A stretch of DNA of 64,000 nt from Olsenella sp. oral taxon 807 (lineage in GTDB: Bacteria; Actinomycetota; Coriobacteriia; Coriobacteriales; Atopobiaceae), in the NCBI RefSeq assembly GCF_001189515.2, contig NZ_CP012069.2, positions 2,728,001 through 2,792,000 of the forward strand. Reading direction: 5' to 3'. Positions within the stretch are counted from its first letter, which is position 1, and each line of letters begins with the position of its first letter. The position numbers and the translations under genes were made by a program. This document shows positions 8,532 to 16,857 of this stretch, in pieces. The notes beneath the pieces were generated by a model, which worked only from the letters and a program-made list of their open reading frames with translations, was not told the DNA's origin and made no database searches.

Positions 8532-8751
8532 GGTCTATCTCTTGCAGCACTACTACGACTATGGTAAGGAGAGCGAGCACGAGGAGGTGAAGGAACTCGG
8601 CGTGTACTCGACGAGGGAGCTCGCCGAGGAGGCGAGGGACAGGTACGCCGCGCTCCCGGGCTTCAGGGACTTCCCGCTTGACTGCTTCTTCATCGCGGAG
8701 CCGACCCTCGACAAGGACGCTGGGTGGGAGGAGGGCTTCGTCTCCTGCTGA
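8524..8751 (+). CDS. DUF7336-type predicted immunity protein A1
   Basis: A 75-residue protein beginning SKVYLLQHYYDYG and containing GVYSTRELAEEA, LPGFRDFPLDCF and a closing GWEEGFVSC, the pattern of small DUF7336 proteins. The TTG start overlaps the toxin stop (TTTGAGTAA read in two frames), a sign of translational coupling. A GTG at 8512 is possible but the TTG is what all sister copies share. It is the first A-type member of the array. Role as antitoxin is inferred from position behind the toxin-like gene. Confidence 0.72.
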   Translation: MSKVYLLQHYYDYGKESEHEEVKELGVYSTRELAEEARDRYAALPGFRDFPLDCFFIAEPTLDKDAGWEEGFVSC

Positions 8752-8760
8752 CGGCGGGGC

Positions 8761-8779
8761 GGCCCCCGCAGCGGGGGCC
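8761..8779. terminator. GC hairpin between A1 and B1
   Basis: GGCCCCCGCAGCGGGGGCC, a perfect palindrome between the A1 stop and the B1 start. An identical copy separates A4 and B4 (11055-11073). It may attenuate expression of the downstream gene or protect the mRNA; no U-tract follows. Confidence 0.5.
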
Positions 8780-8807
8780 CAAGATGGAGGGAAGGGGTGA
8801 GGGCGCC

Positions 8808-9083
8808 TTGGCCAGGAAAGTGTACTACTTAGTGCACCGCTACAGGTACGGCAAGGACGACGAGCACGTGGAGGGAAAGCGGATCGGCATGTACTCGACG
8901 AGGGAGCTCGCCGAGGAGGCGGCAGACAGGTACCTCCCGCTCCCGGGCTTTAGGGACTACCCACGCGAGTGCTTCCAGATAAGCGAGTTCGTCGTAGACA
9001 GGGACATGGCGTGGACGGAGGGGTTCTCCGTCCCGTCCTACCACGTCAACCCGCTCCCCGAGTCCGTGGCCTGGCCTGACTAG
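8808..9083 (+). CDS. DUF7336-type predicted immunity protein B1
   Basis: A 91-residue B-type paralogue of A1: ARKVYYLVHRYRYG, GMYSTRELAEEAADRY, LPGFRDYPRECFQ, then a longer tail WTEGFSVPSYHVNP ending VAWPD. The tail distinguishes the B type. The TTG start at 8808 lies behind GGAGGGAAGGGG; ATG 8784 is the only upstream alternative and would add eight residues not shared with the other B copies. Confidence 0.7.
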   Translation: MARKVYYLVHRYRYGKDDEHVEGKRIGMYSTRELAEEAADRYLPLPGFRDYPRECFQISEFVVDRDMAWTEGFSVPSYHVNPLPESVAWPD

Positions 9084-9270
9084 GGTTTAGCTGGGTTCCA
9101 GATGCAGCGGCGCATCCCCCGTGAGGCGTGTCGAGAGTCTCTGGGGCAGACATCTTCAGCCTATCCCGCGCCGTCGCTCTTGCGGTAAGCTGGTAGATAT
9201 GATGCGCGGTCAGAAGCCAGCTGGGCTCTCCCTTGGGCGAGAGTCCACGGTGATTGGGGTGACAGGGCCT
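9083..9270. repeat. Inter-pair spacer repeat, copy 1
   Basis: About 190 bases between B1 and A2, repeated with over 90% identity between B2 and A3 (9839-10025). The last 29 codons of one frame contain SWAL and end WGDRAFE then a stop, matching blocks of the toxin-like protein's tail, so the spacer seems to hold a decayed toxin end. Confidence 0.7.
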
Positions 9271-9498
9271 TTGAGTAAGGTCTATCTCTTGGAGCACTAC
9301 TACGACTACGGCGAGGAAAGCGAGCACCAAGAAGTAAGGGAGCTCGGCGTGTACTCGACGAGGGAGCTCGCCGAGGAGGCGAGGGTCAGGTACGCCACGC
9401 TCCCAGGATTCAAAGATTTCCCGCTGGATTGCTTCTATATCGGAGCGTATACCCTTGACGTGGATGCCGGGTGGTGGGAGGGCTTCGTCTCCTGTTGA
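9271..9498 (+). CDS. DUF7336-type predicted immunity protein A2
   Basis: A 75-residue A-type paralogue (SKVYLLEHYYDYGEE, LGVYSTRELAEEARVRY, LPGFKDFPLDCFYI, GWWEGFVSC). TTG start in the same context as A1, again overlapping a short frame that ends WGDRAFE and a stop, although the rest of the toxin is gone here. Differences from A1 cluster after the LDCF block (IGAYTLDVDA versus IAEPTLDKDA), where specificity may lie. Confidence 0.72.
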   Translation: MSKVYLLEHYYDYGEESEHQEVRELGVYSTRELAEEARVRYATLPGFKDFPLDCFYIGAYTLDVDAGWWEGFVSC

Positions 9499-9563
9499 CA
9501 GAGAGGAGGTGGCTCTGTGAGACCCGCCTGCGACGTGAACCTTAGAGTAGGAGAAGGTGCGTC

Positions 9564-9839
9564 TTGAACACTAAGATATATCATCTGGAGCATTGCTACA
9601 GGTATGGTAAGGACAACGAGCATGCCGAGCGAAAGATGATCGGCATGTACTCGACGAGGGAGCGCGCCGAGGAGGCGGCAGACAGGTACCTCCCGCTCCC
9701 GGGCTTCAGGGACTACCCGCGCGAGTGCTTCCAGATAAGCGAGTTCGTCGTGGACAGGGACACGGCGTGGACGGAGGGGTTCTCCGTCCCGTCCTACCAC
9801 GTCAACCCGCTCCCCGAGTCCGTGGCCTGGCCTGACTAG
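9564..9839 (+). CDS. DUF7336-type predicted immunity protein B2
   Basis: A 91-residue B-type paralogue starting NTKIYHLEHCYRYG. The C-terminal half is almost identical to B1, while the first 25 residues differ more. TTG start behind AGGAGAAGG. Sixty-five bases separate it from A2, without the GC hairpin found in pairs 1 and 4. Confidence 0.72.
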   Translation: MNTKIYHLEHCYRYGKDNEHAERKMIGMYSTRERAEEAADRYLPLPGFRDYPRECFQISEFVVDRDTAWTEGFSVPSYHVNPLPESVAWPD

Positions 9840-10025
9840 GGTTTGGCTGGGTTCCAGATGCAGTCGCACACCCCCGTGAGGCATGCCGAGAGTCCCTGGG
9901 ACAGACATCTTCAGCCTATCCCACGCCATCGCTCTTGCGGTAAGCTGGTAGATATGATACGCGGTCAGAAGCTAGCTGGGCTTTTCCTTGGGCGAGAGTC
10001 CACGGTGATTGGGGTGACGGGACCT
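9839..10025. repeat. Inter-pair spacer repeat, copy 2
   Basis: Second copy of the spacer at 9083-9270, showing that A2-B2 and A3 arose by duplication of a unit of about 750 bp. The toxin-tail remnant here reads WGDGTFE, two residues changed. Confidence 0.7.
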
Positions 10026-10259
10026 TTGAGTAAGGTCTATCTCTTGGAGCACTACTACGACTACGGCGAGGAGAGCGAGCACCAAGAAGTAAGGGAACTC
10101 GGTGTGTACTCGACGAGGGAGCTCGCCGAGGAGGCGAGGGACAGGTACGCCACGCTCCCGGGCTTCAGGGACTTCCCGCTTGACTGCTTCTACATCAGCC
10201 TATACACCCTCGACGAGGACGCTGGGTGGGAGGAGGGCTTTCATATCTTTTGGCGGTAA
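10026..10259 (+). CDS. DUF7336-type predicted immunity protein A3
   Basis: A 77-residue A-type paralogue with TTG start. The body matches A2; the end differs (LYTLDEDAGWEEGF then HIFWR instead of VSC), because the downstream sequence diverges abruptly at the junction with the B3 leader. The usual short intergenic segment is replaced by about 150 bases of unrelated sequence. Confidence 0.7.
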   Translation: MSKVYLLEHYYDYGEESEHQEVRELGVYSTRELAEEARDRYATLPGFRDFPLDCFYISLYTLDEDAGWEEGFHIFWR

Positions 10260-10413
10260 GGCAATTCACGCAAGCGCGGGGCCTGGGAAGGTTTTGCCAC
10301 TCGTTTGCAAGGGCCTAATCCCCGCCATCTGCTGATGACCTCAAAAATGGCCCTTGAGAAACACCAATGACATCGCGTGCGCATCGGAAGCTGATGAACG
10401 GAGTGAGGGAGTC

Positions 10414-10686
10414 TTGGATAAGGTCTACTATCTGGATCATAGCTATACCTATGGCAAACATGGACAGCACGCCAACACAAAGGGGCTTGGCATGTACTCG
10501 ACAAGGGAGCTCGCCGAGGAGGCAATAGGCAGGTTCTCCCCACAAGAAGGCTTCAGGGACTATCCACTTGACTGCTTTCGTATCAGCGAACTCGTCGTAG
10601 ACAGGGATGCAGCGTGGACGGAGGGGTTCTCCTTTCCTTCGCATCACATCAACCCTAAGTCCGAGTCTGAGGCTTGGCCAGACTAA
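10414..10686 (+). CDS. DUF7336-type predicted immunity protein B3
   Basis: A 90-residue B-type protein, the most divergent of the four: DKVYYLDHSYTYGKHGQH, PQEGFRDYPLDCFRI, SFPSHHINPKSE, ending EAWPD. The TTG start has GAGGGAG upstream; an ATG-headed extension from 10354 has no ribosome site and no match in sister copies. Confidence 0.7.
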   Translation: MDKVYYLDHSYTYGKHGQHANTKGLGMYSTRELAEEAIGRFSPQEGFRDYPLDCFRISELVVDRDAAWTEGFSFPSHHINPKSESEAWPD

Positions 10687-10814
10687 CATGGTCTTCATGT
10701 CCTTGGCAGGATCCAGCCACAGGCATGTCTTTGTCGCTGCATCTTGTTGGAAAATAAACGAAACCCTCCCAAAAACAAAACGAGCGGGACTCTTAGGATC
10801 TGGGGGAATGAGCT

Positions 10815-11045
10815 TTGAGTAAGGTCTATCTCTTGCAGCACTACTACGACTACGGAAAGGAGAGCGAGCACGAGGAGGTGAAGGAGCTCGGCGTGTACTC
10901 GACGAGGGAGCTCGCCGAGGAGGCGATAGACAGGTACGCCACGCTCCCGGGCTTCAGGGACTTCCCGCTTGACTGCTTCTTCATCGCGGAGCCGACCCTC
11001 GACAAGGACGCAGCTGGGTGGGAGGAGGGCTTCGTCTCCTGCTGA
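10815..11045 (+). CDS. DUF7336-type predicted immunity protein A4
   Basis: A 76-residue A-type protein nearly identical to A1, with one inserted alanine (DAAGWEEG). TTG start in the usual TTTGAGTAAGG context, but the upstream sequence is unlike the 190-base spacer. A4-B4 therefore looks like a copy of A1-B1 including their hairpin. Confidence 0.72.
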   Translation: MSKVYLLQHYYDYGKESEHEEVKELGVYSTRELAEEAIDRYATLPGFRDFPLDCFFIAEPTLDKDAAGWEEGFVSC

Positions 11046-11054
11046 CGGCGGGGC

Positions 11055-11073
11055 GGCCCCCGCAGCGGGGGCC
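11055..11073. terminator. GC hairpin between A4 and B4
   Basis: Same 19-base palindrome as at 8761-8779, in the same place between an A and a B gene. Confidence 0.5.
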
Positions 11074-11101
11074 CAGGATGGAGGGAAGGGGTGAGGGCGC
11101 C

Positions 11102-11377
11102 TTGGCCAGGAAAGTGTACTACTTAGAGCACTGCTACAGGTATGGCAGGAACAACGAGCACGTGGAGGGAAAGCGGATCGGCATGTACTCGACGAGGGAG
11201 CTCGCCGAGGAGGCGATAGACAGGTACCTCCCGCTCCCGGGCTTCAGGGACTACCCGCGCGAGTGCTTCCAGATCAGCGAGTTCGTCGTAGACAGGGACA
11301 CGGCGTGGACGGAGGGGTTCTCCGTCCCGTCCTACCACGTCAACCCCCTGCCCGAGTCTGTTGCCTGGCCGGACTAG
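11102..11377 (+). CDS. DUF7336-type predicted immunity protein B4
   Basis: A 91-residue B-type protein, last of the array: ARKVYYLEHCYRYGRNNEH, then the block from GMYSTRELAEEAIDRY to VAWPD shared with B1 and B2. TTG start behind GGAGGGAAGGGG as in B1. Confidence 0.72.
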   Translation: MARKVYYLEHCYRYGRNNEHVEGKRIGMYSTRELAEEAIDRYLPLPGFRDYPRECFQISEFVVDRDTAWTEGFSVPSYHVNPLPESVAWPD

Positions 11378-11739
11378 CCGGACTGGCGTGAGACCACGTC
11401 CTCAAGACCCGGAAACCTGTCAAGATCCTCGCCTAACCCATCCGCCCTGGTAGCAGGCTGGCGCATGTGACGTACGAACAAAGAGCTGATTTGGCAAGGC
11501 AGTCAAGGAGACTGCCTTGTCCTGTCGCTAGTGAAGCCAATTTATGGCCTTCTGGCATATGGGCTCATTTCTGCCTGCGTTCTATGGCCATGCAGACCTT
11601 GCACACTTGGAGGACCCCATTAAAGTGCACGTTTTCGTCACCTTAAAGAAGTACTAACTGGGCTTTTATCGATCGACCTGACGAGAACGTACACTTTTGA
11701 GAGTCCTTTATTTTGAGCTTCACAGCCCTTCCGTAAAAA
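11378..11739. other. Non-coding stretch after the immunity array
   Basis: About 360 bases with no supported gene and lower GC than the flanks. It includes AT-rich segments (around 11690-11715) but no promoter pair I would defend. Confidence 0.5.
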
Positions 11740-11801
11740 AGCCCCCGCCCGATGAAAGGCCGCGCCGGGCACATCGCAGTGGATGCGCCCGGCGCGGGCC
11801 T
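11736..11801 (-). terminator. Rho-independent terminator
   Basis: Read on the minus strand, GGCCCGCGCCGGGC pairs with GCCCGGCGCGGCC around a loop, and a TTTTTT run follows shortly after (complement of 11735-11741). It lies 49 bases beyond the stop of the minus-strand lipoprotein gene. Confidence 0.75.
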
Positions 11802-11849
11802 TAGGGATCTGTCACGGCAGGCAGGCGCCCGCCACGCGACCAGAATTCG

Positions 11850-12512
11850 TCACGCGATCATGTTGCCGTACTTGTTGATGCCCTGTATGGTCTTGAACGC
11901 CTGGTCCACGCTCACGGGAGCGACGGTTGCCTCGAAGTTCGTGGTCGTGCCATCGGTCGTCGCAATGCCGCCGCTCAGGCCGATGGTACCGTCTCCCTTG
12001 TTCGTAACGGCGATGGCCACGGCGTTGCCCGAGACCGCGTCCGTGACGGTGATGATATTACCCTCGTCCTCTGCCTTGCCCATGAAGCTAATGTAATCGC
12101 CAGAAGAGGCGAGGATGAACAGGCCGGCCTTGGACCCGTCGGCGTTGCAGATCCAGTAGACCCCCTCGTCGTCCGTATCGATCCCCATGTAGGCCTCAGT
12201 GATCTCGTCCTTGGAAATCGTGAAGTCACTTGCCTTGCTGGAGCTCGAATCCTTGGAGCTGGAGTCGCTAGAGCTGGAGCTCGAATCCTTGGAGCTGGAG
12301 TCGCTAGAGCTGGAGCTCGAATCCTTGGTTGAGGTGGAACTCTCCGAATCAGAACTCTTTGAGTTCGAGCTACCCGAGCTGGAACTACTTGTCGTGTTCT
12401 GCGAGCCGCCGCTCGAGTTGTTCTGCGAACCACCGCAGGCACTCAGGGGTATACAGGCTAGCGCAAGCGCAAGCCCGACGGCAATGATCTTGGCACGAAC
12501 TTCCTTCTTCAT
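11850..12512 (-). CDS. Serine-rich lipoprotein
   Basis: A 220-residue predicted lipoprotein. The signal peptide (about 1-25) ends in the lipobox IPLSACGG with Cys about 26. A very serine-rich, low-complexity linker follows (about 30-95), with near-perfect repeats of SSSSSDSSSKD. The C-terminal 125 residues form a small domain (ITEAYMGIDTDDEGVYWICN, GLFILASSGDYISFMGKA) without a family I recognise. GAAGGGAAG precedes the ATG. The linker probably spans the peptidoglycan and displays the domain. Confidence 0.75.
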   Translation of the reverse strand: MKKEVRAKIIAVGLALALACIPLSACGGSQNNSSGGSQNTTSSSSSGSSNSKSSDSESSTSTKDSSSSSSDSSSKDSSSSSSDSSSKDSSSSKASDFTISKDEITEAYMGIDTDDEGVYWICNADGSKAGLFILASSGDYISFMGKAEDEGNIITVTDAVSGNAVAIAVTNKGDGTIGLSGGIATTDGTTTNFEATVAPVSVDQAFKTIQGINKYGNMIA

Positions 12513-12707
12513 GGTGACTTCCCTTCTAGACGCACGCTTTTATCTTGCAGGCAAGGTCACTCTCCTCAAGTCAGCCCCGTCCAGACAAACGTGACAGGGC
12601 CTTGGTGGAGGCGCTTCCTTCCTCTGCGACCAAGAAGATAGTAAGCTCGCTTCGAGAAAGATGAGTCATACCAAAGTATCATGGGCCTCAGGCTGACGTC
12701 GCACACC

Positions 12708-15197
12708 CTACAGGATGCCCAGCTGCTGCGCCGCAGTCTTCGCCTTTGCGCGAGAGGTGACACCGAGTTTCTGCATGATGTGACTGACGTGCGACTTCAC
12801 CGTGGGGAGCCTGATCCCAAGAACCTCTCCTATTTTTGCGTTGGACATGTCCGAGGCAAGGAGCCTAAGGACCCTCTCCTCTGTGGGCGTGAGTGGTCTC
12901 GCAAGCCTCATGGGCTCCTGCAGGAAGCCTGGGTAGAAGGACGCCATGCGCCGCGTCGCGGCAAGCAGCCGACGCATGAACGTAGGATCCTTGTCCCACG
13001 TCATGGCCTGCAGCAGCGGAAGAACCGCGATGCCGAAGGTAGAGATAGGCTGCACGAAGGAATAAAGCTGGGCCGTGTCAAGCGCCTGTTCCAGCGAGTC
13101 TTGCCACTCTCCAACGTCGCCTGGCCCATCGGGCTCTTGACGCAGGCGCCACTGGGCGATCGCCTCGATCACGTGAAGTGTGATGCTGTCGATGGCCCGG
13201 TGCGTCTCGGATAGTATGCGACGCCATGGGGCAAGCACCAACAGAGCACGTTCGGCATCCCCTAGGGCAAGCTCGACTTGAGCAAGTGTCAGGTAGCGGT
13301 ACCGGTCCATAACGAAGGGGGTGAGCAGCTCTGTTGGTGCCTTGCTGCGATGCCAGCTCTCCCAGGCTGTCCTGTCGCCCCGCCTGAGATCGATGCGGGC
13401 AATCGCGGCGTCGATGTTGGGCAGGAAAAAGCTCTCCCCACGCTCCACAAAGCCGCGTCGCAGCACCGTTAGGGTCTGGCGGGCGTCATCGGCCGAGCCC
13501 GAATCGAGCTGAACGCGAGCTATGAGGCTTGTGGCGGCAAACTCTATGTCGGGTGTCCCATGAAGGCAGATCTCGGGAATCGTCGCGGCTAGTGTGAGCA
13601 CAGAGGCCCTGACATCCTCGCCACGCGTGAAACGGCTCTCGGTGATCGCGCACAGCGGAAGTCCCACACCGTCCCTGCCGAGCACACGCGCAACTGGCTT
13701 CGCAAGGGTCTTATAGAGCATCCAGTCATGCCGCGACCACTCGCTAAAGTCACGGCCCCCGTTCATGATAGACGGCAGGCCACTGGTAACGGAGAACGAG
13801 AAGACATCGCGATCCAGAGAACCGCTCCCCAGGGCGCGCGCCGCTGACACCAGGAGCTGAGACAAGGAGGAGTCTGGCCTAAAATTCAAGGCAACGTCCA
13901 GGTAGAGGAGGTCGGACTCTGCGGCACGACGTCGCCTTGCCGTCACGTCTTTCCCGCTCGCATAGGCCTTGAGCCTATCGTACCAGTACCGTGAGGCGGG
14001 ATAGTCCGCCAGGAGCAACATGAGCATGCTCATGCCCATCATAAGGTCCGGGGACGAGGCGATGTCGTCCTCAGGCAGCGCGAGGTAATATGGTGCCAGC
14101 TCACGGAAGTACCCCCTGCGGGGATTCAGGCGCGAGTGGCGCTCGAGGAGCTCTATGACCTTATGGCGCTCACCGCATAGGTCATGGCAGCGAATGGCCA
14201 AGACGTGATCGCCGCTCTGCTCAAAGTACATCGCCGCTCGCGCATAGAGCGCCTGACGCTCGGGCCTGCCCCACTCCTGTTCCATCTGCCAGATCAAAAA
14301 CGACTGCCAGAGGGGCCAGAACGTCAGCCTGCCAAAGGCATTCTGACTGAACATGCGCGTATCACGCTGGAGTCTCCCGATGATTGACTCCACGCGCGGG
14401 TTACTCGTAAGCACCTCGGCCAGACTCGCATCAAAGTACTCGAATGGCGACACGCTCAGCATGAGCGAGCGTTCCTCAAGTGAGAAGTCAGCATATATGA
14501 CCTTCTGCAGATAATTGAAGATTCGCGTCCTCACCGACTCGTAGACATCCTCGGAGAAGCGAGCCGCCCTCATGCCCCGAGCCGCGCGTCGACCGAGCTC
14601 GTCTAACACAAGCGTTGCCATGAGCGGATAGCCCTCGGTCAGCTGGATGATCTCGCTCAGCTCATCGCGGGAGAGCTCAAGCCCCCGCCCGCGACTGACC
14701 TCCTCAAGAGCCGTCGAGTCGAGCATCAGGTCTTCGGGCTCGATGGTCAGCTCCGTGCGCTCCGCCTCATACTGGACTAACCAGCCCGGCAGAGGACAGC
14801 GCCCACAGAGGATGAACCGTGAGAGGGGGTGCGTCCTTATCTGCTCGCTCAAGGCGTCTTCCCCCGCCTTGTCGATGCTCTGCAGATTGTCAACAAGCAG
14901 CACCCCGCCGCCGGGCGAGGAAACCGTCTTGCCGTCCGAGACCACAGGAGAAGCCGTTCCGAGAGGGATGGGTGCGCTTCGCTCATCGGGGAGAATGTCT
15001 GCGAGCCTGAGCGCAAAGTCAGGAGCGCCCGCATCGAGGCTCTTGTACTCGATGCCCCCACGCCTCAGCAGTTCGATTGCGCTTGAGGTCTTGCCGCACC
15101 CCGCCGGTGCGCTGAACAGGATGACGCGACAGCCTCCAATCGCATCAGAAAAAAGCTCGGAGAGGCTCTGGGTAATGGCGATGGGATTGTCAGCCAT
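12708..15197 (-). CDS. Large LuxR-family ATPase transcriptional regulator
   Basis: An 829-residue MalT-like (LAL/STAND) regulator. Near the N-terminus is a P-loop (FSAPAGCGKTSSA), and a Walker B-like LLVDNLQSID follows about 75 residues later. The centre is a long helical region with TPR-like periodicity. The last 65 residues are a LuxR helix-turn-helix: LTPTEERVLRLLASDMSNAK, then IGEVLGIRLPTVKSHVSHIM. Such proteins integrate a small-molecule signal with ATP binding and activate promoters. ATG 15197 is preferred because AGGAG lies seven bases upstream; ATG 15254 would add 19 residues. No target gene is evident beside it. Confidence 0.85.
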   Translation of the reverse strand: MADNPIAITQSLSELFSDAIGGCRVILFSAPAGCGKTSSAIELLRRGGIEYKSLDAGAPDFALRLADILPDERSAPIPLGTASPVVSDGKTVSSPGGGVLLVDNLQSIDKAGEDALSEQIRTHPLSRFILCGRCPLPGWLVQYEAERTELTIEPEDLMLDSTALEEVSRGRGLELSRDELSEIIQLTEGYPLMATLVLDELGRRAARGMRAARFSEDVYESVRTRIFNYLQKVIYADFSLEERSLMLSVSPFEYFDASLAEVLTSNPRVESIIGRLQRDTRMFSQNAFGRLTFWPLWQSFLIWQMEQEWGRPERQALYARAAMYFEQSGDHVLAIRCHDLCGERHKVIELLERHSRLNPRRGYFRELAPYYLALPEDDIASSPDLMMGMSMLMLLLADYPASRYWYDRLKAYASGKDVTARRRRAAESDLLYLDVALNFRPDSSLSQLLVSAARALGSGSLDRDVFSFSVTSGLPSIMNGGRDFSEWSRHDWMLYKTLAKPVARVLGRDGVGLPLCAITESRFTRGEDVRASVLTLAATIPEICLHGTPDIEFAATSLIARVQLDSGSADDARQTLTVLRRGFVERGESFFLPNIDAAIARIDLRRGDRTAWESWHRSKAPTELLTPFVMDRYRYLTLAQVELALGDAERALLVLAPWRRILSETHRAIDSITLHVIEAIAQWRLRQEPDGPGDVGEWQDSLEQALDTAQLYSFVQPISTFGIAVLPLLQAMTWDKDPTFMRRLLAATRRMASFYPGFLQEPMRLARPLTPTEERVLRLLASDMSNAKIGEVLGIRLPTVKSHVSHIMQKLGVTSRAKAKTAAQQLGIL

Positions 15198-15440
15198 CAT
15201 CGGACTCCTCGCATGCGAAGCGAGCGGCCCTACCGGGGCGTCAACCCCATCCATTGCCGCTTCTTTGCGTCACAACACTTTAACTCTAGCATCAAGGTCT
15301 TCATATACATCTGAATAGTACTATATCATGAGCGGGCAAGCACGCTGACACAAATCTGGAAATATATTGAAGCATATGGAGGGACCGGCGCGCCATAACC
15401 CCAGCCCTTCGACACTACCTGACACTACGGGAAGGGTCGC

Positions 15441-16787
15441 CTACGCGAGAACAGACATGATCAGAGGAACTGCCCGGTGCGCAAGGTAGAGCGGAATGTT
15501 CAGCATTGTGCCGTCACACGAGAGCTCCCTCATGGAAAACCGCACTCGCACAGGTGTGCCCTCCGGGTGCCTTTGGGCGTAGTGGCGCAGACTACGGGCC
15601 GTGACCGACGTACCCGACTTGACCTCCATAGGAACGATGGCATTGCCGATCTGCGCGATGAAGTCAACCTCGTGGCGCGGCTTGTTGCTCGTCCAATAGC
15701 GAGGTGTCACGTCCAGCTGGGGAAGGAGGGCCTGAAGCGCGTAGTTCTCTGCAAACGCTCCCTTGAACTCCAAGAAGAGGGCATCCTCTTGGGTAAACGC
15801 CGAGGCCGCAAGCCGGGAAAGTCGCCTCAGGAGCCCCACATCGAGGGCGTACAGCTTAAAGGAGGAGGGGTCATCATAGGCGGCAAGCGGGATGCCATGC
15901 GCGGCGTTGAGGCGAACCCGCGTGAGGAGGCCGGCGTCACAGAGCCACTCGACGGCATTCTCGTACTCGCGGGCACGTGCCCCATCCCGCGCCAAGCCCC
16001 ACATGAACTTCTTGTTTTCTCGTGCGAGCTGTGCCGGAAGGGAATTCCAGATCAGAGAGAGCTTAACAAACTGGCCGCGACCGCCGTGCTTTGCGAAGTC
16101 GCGCTCATAGGAGTCAAGAAGATCCGAGAGCAGCTTATCGACCTCAAGGATATCCTGATGTTCTGACCACCGTGCAACCACCTCAGGCATGCCACCCGTC
16201 ATGAAATAGCGACGCAGCTGCTCGACAAGCTGATTTGAGAAGACCTCGGGCAGCGGTGCCAGCTGATCGAGCTGATTGAGGTAGGTGTCGAGGTTGCCAT
16301 GCCCCACTCCGCGAAGAAACTCAGAGAACGTAAGCGGGTACATGTCGAGAAACTCCACCTTGCCGACCGGAAACGAGCTCGTCGATCGAGACAGCATGAC
16401 GCCGAGCAAAGAGCCGGCGCAAGCTACGTGGTACTCGGGAGCCATCTCGGCGAGCGGCTTGAGCGCTCCGATTGCCGCAGGACAGTCCTGGATCTCGTCG
16501 AGGATGAGGAGGGTGTGTTTTGCGTCGATGGGCTGACCCATCGCAAGGGAGATGTTCTGAAGCATGCGCCGCGGATCATGGGTACTTTGGAATAGCGGCG
16601 CGAACTCACTCGGTATGCCCGGGGCGATCTCCTCGAGGCTGAGGTAGACGCAGTTTTGGTAATGGGCTTTGCCAAACTCTCTGAGGGCCCATGTCTTGCC
16701 CACCTGACGAGCCCCTTTTAGGATGAGCGGCTTGCGATGGGGCGACGCCCGCCAGGTATCCAAGCTCCTTAGAACGTCTCTGTCCAT
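15441..16787 (-). CDS. AAA ATPase with DUF4143 domain
   Basis: A 448-residue ATPase of the common AAA_14/DUF4143 family. The P-loop is GARQVGKTWALREF (about 26-39), Walker B is LLILDEIQDCP, and the sensor-like ACAGSLLGV follows. The C-terminal DUF4143 region carries the nuclease-like motif KPRHEVDFIAQ ... VPMEVKSGT (D-ExK), typical of these proteins. Their cellular role is not established. The promoter region holds two operator-like palindromes. A degraded relative lies at 19906-20928. Confidence 0.88.
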   Translation of the reverse strand: MDRDVLRSLDTWRASPHRKPLILKGARQVGKTWALREFGKAHYQNCVYLSLEEIAPGIPSEFAPLFQSTHDPRRMLQNISLAMGQPIDAKHTLLILDEIQDCPAAIGALKPLAEMAPEYHVACAGSLLGVMLSRSTSSFPVGKVEFLDMYPLTFSEFLRGVGHGNLDTYLNQLDQLAPLPEVFSNQLVEQLRRYFMTGGMPEVVARWSEHQDILEVDKLLSDLLDSYERDFAKHGGRGQFVKLSLIWNSLPAQLARENKKFMWGLARDGARAREYENAVEWLCDAGLLTRVRLNAAHGIPLAAYDDPSSFKLYALDVGLLRRLSRLAASAFTQEDALFLEFKGAFAENYALQALLPQLDVTPRYWTSNKPRHEVDFIAQIGNAIVPMEVKSGTSVTARSLRHYAQRHPEGTPVRVRFSMRELSCDGTMLNIPLYLAHRAVPLIMSVLA

Positions 16788-16801
16788 TCCAACCTTTCCA
16801 A

Positions 16802-16853
16802 AATGTGATCTGTATCACATTATATAGGTAAAAAATGTGATGGCTACCACATT
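16802..16853 (-). promoter_or_regulatory. Paired TGTGA-N6-TCACA palindromes flanking a -10 box
   Basis: TGTGATCTGTATCACA (16804-16819) is a perfect TGTGA-N6-TCACA dyad; a second, TGTGATGGCTACCACA (16836-16851), has one mismatch. On the minus strand TATAAT (complement of 16819-16825) lies between them, about 30 bases before the ATPase gene. The layout suggests a dimeric repressor covering the promoter. CRP/FNR proteins bind this consensus, but no such gene is in the window. Confidence 0.6.
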
Positions 16854-16857
16854 TTGA

